A stretch of 10,795 bases of DNA, from contig NZ_CANCLE010000136.1 of assembly GCF_947378715.1 (NCBI RefSeq), forward strand, positions 1-10,795, written 5' to 3'. Numbering within the stretch: the first letter of the stretch is position 1; the number at the start of each line of letters is the position of its first letter. Under the pieces are notes generated by a model. That model worked only from the letters and a program-made list of their open reading frames with translations, was not told the origin of the DNA and made no database searches. Shown here one piece after another: positions 6,947 to 10,795 of the stretch. The DNA is from Phenylobacterium aquaticum. GTDB taxonomy: Bacteria > Pseudomonadota > Alphaproteobacteria > Caulobacterales > Caulobacteraceae. The translations under genes and the position numbers were made by a program.

Positions 6947-8097
6947 GGTCGCGCCTCCTGATCATCGGAAAGATAAATGGCTGTCCCGGCGCTCGCGCCC
7001 AGCCCCGCAGCCCGCGCCTTCAAAGGCGGAGGGCTGCCGTGCCACAGGCGGCCGAGCGGACCATGTCGCTCTAGGCCCAGGCGCTTACCGCTCCAGCCTT
7101 CGCCCCGGATCACCTTGGTCCCATAGAATTGGGGGTCCACCTTATAGTGGAGCTCATAGAGATCGCCGCGGCTCATCCCTTCGGGCTTCAGGACATTGAA
7201 GACACCATCGCTGAAGCTCTTGGGCAAGGGTCCGCCGCCGAGGAAGTCGGGTAGCCGCGTGCGTCGAGGAATGAAGTGGCTACCCATATTTGACGCCGGA
7301 TATAGCGTGGCGAGATGTTCAGCGCCTTTGTGGCTGAAGCCCTGCGCCAGATACTTCTCGACGTTGCCCACATTAGACAGGCGTTCCAAGCCCGTAACGG
7401 CCTTAGCCCCAGGGCCGCCAACGAGTAGCGAACCGACATCGAATGCGAGCTCACCTTGGTTCTGGGCGATTTCAAAGTTTCGCTGGAGTTCCCCCTTGAA
7501 CGTGGGGGCCGGCGGCGTGGCCGACGGATCGAGATCGCGGCGCCATTGGCCCGCAACAGATCTGGCGTCCGTCACAACACTTTGCGGATCGGAGATCCCC
7601 TTCTTCACATAGTCCGCGCCCCTCCGCTCCAAGTTCGCCGCGCCCCGAACCAATTGAACCGGCGCCCATTCGGCAGGGCCACTACGGACAAGATCTAAGG
7701 GATCGGTGAGACGCTGGGCGAAGAGGGCGGCGTCAGCCAGACCTTCCACTGTGTGAGCCCCGCCCCTTAGGACGCCAGCGACATTCCCAACCACCTTGGC
7801 CGCATCTCCGGCCGCCGATCTCAGGACCGGGCTCTGGCCCGCCCGCGCCAGAGCTTCATTTGCCAGAGCCTTGGCGTCGCGAGTTGATCGTGCGATCGCC
7901 TTTCGCGTGCGAGTCTCAGCATCCTGCAGGATCTGGGCGCCATGTCGCACCACATCACCCGGGGACTCTAGCTTCAGGTCCTGGCCGGCCCTGATCGCGT
8001 TTCCGTACGCCTCATGCGCCGCGGCTTCGGCGTCTCGTGCAAGCCGCTCGGCCTTGCGCTGCTGGCGCCTCATGAATTCCACAATGCTTTCGCCCAT
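6943..8097 (-). CDS. Candidate polymorphic-toxin-like protein with His/Asn/His C-terminal domain
   Basis: This 384-aa protein is not one I can name, but its layout is toxin-like. Residues 5-90 are a charged Ala-rich helical, coiled-coil-like region with an internal echo (RDAEAAAHEA at 21-30, RDAKALANEA at 73-82). Residues 198-240 (NFEIAQNQGELAFDVGSLLV, then a Gly-rich GGPGAKAVTG) resemble the pretoxin segments found before the toxic domain of polymorphic toxins. The C-terminal domain, about 255-384, has SHFIPRR with His274, FNVL with Asn301, ELHYKVDP with His317 and Asp321, GWSGKRLGL with Trp335, and RLWHGSP. The HFIP...N...H order recalls HNH/His-Me-finger nucleases, but this is inference. 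There is no signal peptide, PAAR, VgrG or RHS region, so any export would need other machinery. The ATG at 8097 has only a poor ribosome-binding site. The gene overlaps its partner by 4 nt and lies in a lower-GC segment. Confidence 0.65.
   Translation of the reverse strand: MGESIVEFMRRQQRKAERLARDAEAAAHEAYGNAIRAGQDLKLESPGDVVRHGAQILQDAETRTRKAIARSTRDAKALANEALARAGQSPVLRSAAGDAAKVVGNVAGVLRGGAHTVEGLADAALFAQRLTDPLDLVRSGPAEWAPVQLVRGAANLERRGADYVKKGISDPQSVVTDARSVAGQWRRDLDPSATPPAPTFKGELQRNFEIAQNQGELAFDVGSLLVGGPGAKAVTGLERLSNVGNVEKYLAQGFSHKGAEHLATLYPASNMGSHFIPRRTRLPDFLGGGPLPKSFSDGVFNVLKPEGMSRGDLYELHYKVDPQFYGTKVIRGEGWSGKRLGLERHGPLGRLWHGSPPPLKARAAGLGASAGTAIYLSDDQEARP
6954..6959 (-). promoter_or_regulatory. 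Ribosome-binding site of the candidate immunity gene
   Basis: The minus strand reads AGGAGG at 6959-6954, with 7 nt to the GTG at 6946. It lies within the last codons of the toxin-like gene and decides the GTG start. It is clearly stronger than anything in front of the toxin-like gene. Confidence 0.85.
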
Positions 8098-8192
8098 GCC
8101 TCAGAGCCGGCTTAGAAGCCGTCCTTCTCCATCTTCTTCAGAAGCGCCGAGCCTGTCCCAAATCGCGCTCAGCAAGGCATAGGATGAATGTT

Positions 8193-8226
8193 CAATCCTG
8201 GATTGTCAAGAACAAATCAAGAACAA
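8193..8226 (-). promoter_or_regulatory. Putative promoter/operator region of the toxin-like operon
   Basis: Upstream of the minus-strand toxin-like gene lies an AT-rich stretch (25/60 GC in 8161-8220). It contains a 13-bp palindrome CAATCC-T-GGATTG (8193-8205), a minus-strand TTGACA (8209-8204) identical to the -35 consensus, and a tandem repeat TCAAGAACAA (8206-8215 and 8217-8226). No convincing -10 is found at 16-18 bp; the 17-bp position reads CATCCT. Overlap of palindrome and -35 would suit a repressor site. Confidence 0.4.
8206..8226. repeat. Tandem 10-bp direct repeat, 11-bp period
   Basis: TCAAGAACAA occurs at 8206-8215 and again at 8217-8226, separated by one A. The second copy ends exactly at the base before the stop codon of the 2OG oxygenase gene. 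The 11-bp period is one helical turn, so two protein units could sit on the same DNA face. It may be an operator, or a scar at the edge of the accessory segment. Confidence 0.7.
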
Positions 8227-9039
8227 TTAGTCCGAAGGCGGGGTGAGAGGCCGCAATCGCTCTTCACCACGCTCAATGAGCTTCCGCCGCCCAGCTCCTC
8301 GCCCGCCCGGCGTCCGGCTCCTGATCCAGCCCGTCACCGACAGCCGCTCTCCCGTGACGAACCCCGCCGTCTGGCTGACGCTGTGGGCCTGGGGCACGCG
8401 AAACAGGTTCAGGGCGTTGAACTTCGGCGTGAAGCCCTCGACGACATGGCCGTCGGCGTCGTGGAACAGCAAGAGCCCGCCCCACTCCGGCCGCCAGACC
8501 GGGGTCAGGTTCAGCACATAGGCGAACAGCCGGTGCTTGCCCGCGATGTCGTCGTCGTGGGTGGTGAGGAAATGGCCGGCGCGATAGCGGGTGGCCTGGG
8601 CGTCACTATAGACGGCGCGCGCGTCGCCGGTGATCCGGGCGATCAGCCCCAGGAAGACGTCGCTGTTCAGGAGATCATGGACTTGGCCCAGGGCTGTGAG
8701 GTCGCCTGACGGCCGGCGGCCGGCCTCGACCTCGTCGCTGACCCGCCAGCGCTCATAGTCATATTGAAAGCCCGTCCGCCCGCCCTCGGCGATCGAGGCC
8801 TCCACGGCGGCGAGCACATCGGCCGGGGTTTCCGCCTGGGCCCGCAAGTCGATGTCATAGCCCTGGCCCTTGACCGTGAAGGCCCGGGTCCAGGGCACGG
8901 CGGCGGCCATGGCGGCGGCGACCTCCCCGGCGAAGTCCGGGGCCAGGATGTCGGGGACGTGCAGCCGCCCGGCTTGCGCGAACCGGGCGGCCAGGGCGGC
9001 CTCGTCCAGATCCGGATTGAGATACTGCCGTGCGGTCAT
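8227..9039 (-). CDS. 2-oxoglutarate/Fe(II)-dependent oxygenase, Ofd1/prolyl-hydroxylase-like
   Basis: This 270-aa protein has a double-stranded beta-helix dioxygenase domain. Iron ligands are His161 and Asp163 in THDDDI and His219 in VPQAHSVS. Arg232 in ERLSVTGW would hold 2-oxoglutarate. The core segment TRYRAGHFLTTHDDD and then KHRLFAYVLNLTP..WRPEWGG is typical of the Tpa1/Ofd1-like and prolyl-4-hydroxylase-like group, which hydroxylates protein or free proline residues. The actual substrate is unknown. Residues 1-50 are a helical N-terminal cap. The last 30 residues (Gly/Arg-rich, then ERGEERLRPLTPPSD) do not look like family sequence and lie in the less GC-rich border. The ATG at 9039 starts the protein; AGGAG lies 12 nt upstream, a rather long spacing. 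It diverges from the TPR-oxygenase gene across about 80 bp. Confidence 0.92.
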   Translation of the reverse strand: MTARQYLNPDLDEAALAARFAQAGRLHVPDILAPDFAGEVAAAMAAAVPWTRAFTVKGQGYDIDLRAQAETPADVLAAVEASIAEGGRTGFQYDYERWRVSDEVEAGRRPSGDLTALGQVHDLLNSDVFLGLIARITGDARAVYSDAQATRYRAGHFLTTHDDDIAGKHRLFAYVLNLTPVWRPEWGGLLLFHDADGHVVEGFTPKFNALNLFRVPQAHSVSQTAGFVTGERLSVTGWIRSRTPGGRGAGRRKLIERGEERLRPLTPPSD

Positions 9040-9120
9040 GCCTGGGGCCGGCTCCTATGGGGTCGCGCGGGATAACATGGATTGCCGAACCTCGTGATCC
9101 GGGCGACACCTTGGGTGGGG

Positions 9121-10641
9121 ATGCGTTCGCGCAAGGGCTGGGGCTTGAGCAAGACCATATTGGATGAGGCGGCCGCCCAGATCGCGGCCGGCCGCTTCTC
9201 GGCCGCCTTGGCCGCCACCGACCCCCTGCTGTCCCGTCCCGACGCCATCCCGCGCACCTTCGCCCTGCACGCCGCCGCGCTCAAGGGCCTGGGGCGTCGC
9301 GGCGAAGCGGCGGAGGTCGATCGCGAGGCTGTGCGCCGGTTTCCGCAGTCACGCATCGCCTGGCACAATCTGGGCGCCACACTCGGCGATCTCGGCCGCG
9401 CGACCGAGGCGATCGCCGCCCTGGAGACCGCCTTCCGCCTGGGGCTCGACGCGCCGGAGACCTGGCTGGTCCAGAGCCGGGCCCTGGTCGCCGCCGGCCG
9501 GCTGGACGAGGGCGAGGCCGCCCTGGGCCAGGCCCTGCGCCGCCGCCCGGCCGAACTCGCCTGGTCCGCCGAGCTGGCCAATCTGGTCTGGATGCGGCGG
9601 GGCGACCTGAGCGAGGCCCTGGCCGTCCTGGCCGCCGCCGAGCGGGCCGGCGCGCCGGGCGCCCGGGTCCGGATGGCGCAGGCCGATCTGATGCGCGCCG
9701 CCGGCCAACATCAACAGGCCTGGGCGCTGTTGCGCGCCGCCGCCGACCAGGCGCCCGGGGATGGCCCGCTTGGCCTCGCGGCCTCCCAGGCGGCGATGGC
9801 GCTCGGCCTGGCCGCCGAGGCCGAGACCCTGGCCAGACGCGCTCACGCCCTCGCCCCCGGCGAGCCCGCCGTCCTGAACCAGCTTTGCATCGTCGCCCTG
9901 GCCCAGGGGCGCCCGTCCGAGGCCCTGGAGGCCGCCCTGAGCGGCCTGAAGCGCGCGCCGGCCAATCAGTCGCTCTGGGGCTGGGCCGCCGTCGCCGCCC
10001 GCCAGGCGGGCGATCCGCTCCACGCCACGCTCTGCGACCATGACGGCCTGGTGCGGATCTATGATCTGCCGACGCCTGAGGGCTGGAACGACATGGCCGG
10101 CTTCCTCAGCGACCTCGACCGGGCGCTCTCAGCCCAGCACCTCTATGTCCGGGAGCCGACCAACCAGTCGGTGCGACAGGGCAGCCAGATCTCCCACCTG
10201 CTCACCGGCTCCGACGACCCGGCGATCCAGGCCGCGTTCCGCCAGTTCGCCCCCGCGATCGACGCCTATGTCCAGGCGCTGGGCCCCGGCGCTGACCCGC
10301 TGAGGTCGCGCAACACCGGCGCCCACCAGATCCACGGCGCCTGGTCGGTGCTGCTGGGCCCGGGCGGCTCGCACAGCAATCATCTGCACATGGAGGGCTG
10401 GATCTCCTCCGTCTTCTATGTCGCCACGCCCCGCGTGATCGAAGGCTCGGCCCGTCACGAGGGCTGGCTGAGCTTCGGCGAGCCGCCGATCGCCCTTGAT
10501 CCACCCTGCCCGCCCGAGCGTTTCGTCGAGCCCCGGCCCGGCCGGCTAGTGCTGTTTCCGTCCTATATGTGGCACGGGGTCATCCCGTTCTCGACCGATG
10601 GGCGGCGGCTGACCATGGCCTTCGACGTGACCCCAGCCTGA
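9121..10641 (+). CDS. TPR-repeat protein fused to a 2OG-Fe(II) oxygenase domain
   Basis: The product, 506 aa from the ATG at 9121, combines two parts. Residues about 13-300 are tetratricopeptide-like helix pairs (for example WHNLGATLGDLGRATEAIAA at 81-100 and PAVLNQLCIVALAQGRPSEA at 249-268), which bind protein partners. Residues about 330-506 are a 2OG-Fe(II) oxygenase domain of the type often attached to TPRs: HSNHLHMEGWISSVFYV with His421, His423 and Glu425, then PGRLVLFPSYMWHGVIPF with His485, and RRLTMAF with Arg496 as a likely 2-oxoglutarate contact. Which of His421 and His423 binds iron cannot be decided here. The start is uncertain: ATG 9121, an in-frame TTG at 9145 (giving LSKTILDEAA, with AAGG upstream) and TTG at 9082 are possible; the TPR region is complete from each. 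No signal peptide. Probably a peptide or protein hydroxylase with a TPR-recruited target, by inference. Confidence 0.9.
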   Translation: MRSRKGWGLSKTILDEAAAQIAAGRFSAALAATDPLLSRPDAIPRTFALHAAALKGLGRRGEAAEVDREAVRRFPQSRIAWHNLGATLGDLGRATEAIAALETAFRLGLDAPETWLVQSRALVAAGRLDEGEAALGQALRRRPAELAWSAELANLVWMRRGDLSEALAVLAAAERAGAPGARVRMAQADLMRAAGQHQQAWALLRAAADQAPGDGPLGLAASQAAMALGLAAEAETLARRAHALAPGEPAVLNQLCIVALAQGRPSEALEAALSGLKRAPANQSLWGWAAVAARQAGDPLHATLCDHDGLVRIYDLPTPEGWNDMAGFLSDLDRALSAQHLYVREPTNQSVRQGSQISHLLTGSDDPAIQAAFRQFAPAIDAYVQALGPGADPLRSRNTGAHQIHGAWSVLLGPGGSHSNHLHMEGWISSVFYVATPRVIEGSARHEGWLSFGEPPIALDPPCPPERFVEPRPGRLVLFPSYMWHGVIPFSTDGRRLTMAFDVTPA

Positions 10642-10676
10642 CCCGGCCGCCAGCGCCGCACGCATCGCGCCGGAAT

Positions 10677-10698
10677 TCTCAACCCCTGGGGGTTGAGA
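10677..10698 (+). terminator. Strong hairpin terminator after the TPR-oxygenase gene
   Basis: TCTCAACCCC (10677-10686) and GGGGTTGAGA (10689-10698) are perfect 10-bp inverted copies around a 2-nt centre; in RNA the loop would open to six bases. It starts 35 bp past the stop codon. The following CCTCTTCATTT is T-rich but not a clean T-run. The best terminator candidate in the window. Confidence 0.7.
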
Positions 10699-10762
10699 CC
10701 TCTTCATTTGCGCGAAGCCCCGCCCGATATAGCTTAGGCCTTTCTCCTCACCCGGGATTCGA

Positions 10763-10795
10763 ATGAAGCAGTTCCTGATCACCACGGCCGGTGTC
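10763..10795 (+). CDS. Start of a gene with a signal-like N-terminus (possibly SppA)
   Basis: ATG at 10763 opens a frame that runs off the window, giving only MKQFLITTAGV. Met-Lys followed by a hydrophobic run is the beginning of a signal peptide or membrane anchor. The wording is reminiscent of alphaproteobacterial signal peptide peptidase SppA, but eleven residues cannot prove it. GATATAGC at 10726-10733 may hold a -10 element, and no clear ribosome-binding site is seen (ACCCGGGATTCGA upstream). It lies after the hairpin terminator, so it starts a new transcription unit. Confidence 0.45.
   Translation, partial: MKQFLITTAGV

Noticed and set aside
6943..8097. Type VI or contact-dependent effector assignment
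   Set aside because: No PAAR, VgrG, MIX, RHS, signal peptide or secretion gene is visible, so the export route is left open.
8101..8175. A 24-codon minus-strand frame starting at TTG and ending 3 bp before the toxin-like ATG
   Set aside because: The position would suit a leader peptide, but there is no ATG/GTG, no clear ribosome-binding site and no recognisable sequence.
6441..8226. Prophage, IS or integrative element
   Set aside because: No transposase, integrase, terminal inverted repeat or exact attachment-site duplication was found; only base composition and position suggest acquisition.
9082..9120. Upstream TTG start for the TPR-oxygenase gene
   Set aside because: The added 13 residues have no TPR character and no ribosome-binding site precedes this TTG. 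ATG 9121 or TTG 9145 are more plausible.
9349..10041. A 230-residue minus-strand frame
   Set aside because: It is the antisense shadow of the TPR repeats, rich in Gly, Gln and Ala with no domain.

Overview
The window is GC-rich DNA with compact, mostly operonic genes. The protein families and the two tRNA genes look alphaproteobacterial, most likely Caulobacterales (a Caulobacter or Phenylobacterium relative). That placement rests on overall resemblance, not on a marker gene. No IS element, integrase, CRISPR array or rRNA was seen.

Bases 1-4446 hold four genes on the plus strand, probably one transcription unit. They are the C-terminus of a short-chain dehydrogenase/reductase, a GMC-family FAD oxidoreductase (1 bp gap), an S9A oligopeptidase B (42 bp gap) and a GNAT acetyltransferase (11 bp gap, strong ribosome-binding site). 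The first two look like a linked redox pair. The last two may be a peptide-processing and amino-acid acetylation module. Next comes a monofunctional clade 3-type catalase (4558-6021) with its own AT-rich promoter. That promoter contains a good OxyR-type operator, one dyad perfect and the second degenerate, and an overlapping 7-bp palindrome.

Bases 6164-6440 hold two divergent tRNA genes, tRNA-Gln(TTG) on minus and tRNA-Pro(CGG) on plus. Their promoters lie back to back, each with 17-bp spacing.

Bases 6441-8226 are the accessory part, with visibly lower GC (32/60 in two sampled lines, against 45/60 in a sampled line of the TPR gene). Two minus-strand genes overlap by GTGA. The first encodes a 384-aa protein with a charged Ala-rich N-terminus, a pretoxin-like Gly-rich segment and a His/Asn/His-containing C-terminal domain. 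The second encodes a 126-aa acidic protein with a perfect AGGAGG site. The layout is that of a polymorphic toxin and its immunity protein, and this pair is the best candidate here for something undescribed. Upstream lie a 13-bp palindrome, a TTGACA -35-like hexamer and a tandem 10-bp repeat of 11-bp period.

Bases 8227-10641 return to high GC and carry two divergent genes. One is a stand-alone 2-oxoglutarate/Fe(II) oxygenase of the Ofd1/prolyl-hydroxylase kind on minus. The other is a TPR-2OG-Fe(II) oxygenase fusion on plus, ending at a 10-bp hairpin. The last 33 bases begin a new gene with a signal-like N-terminus, possibly SppA.
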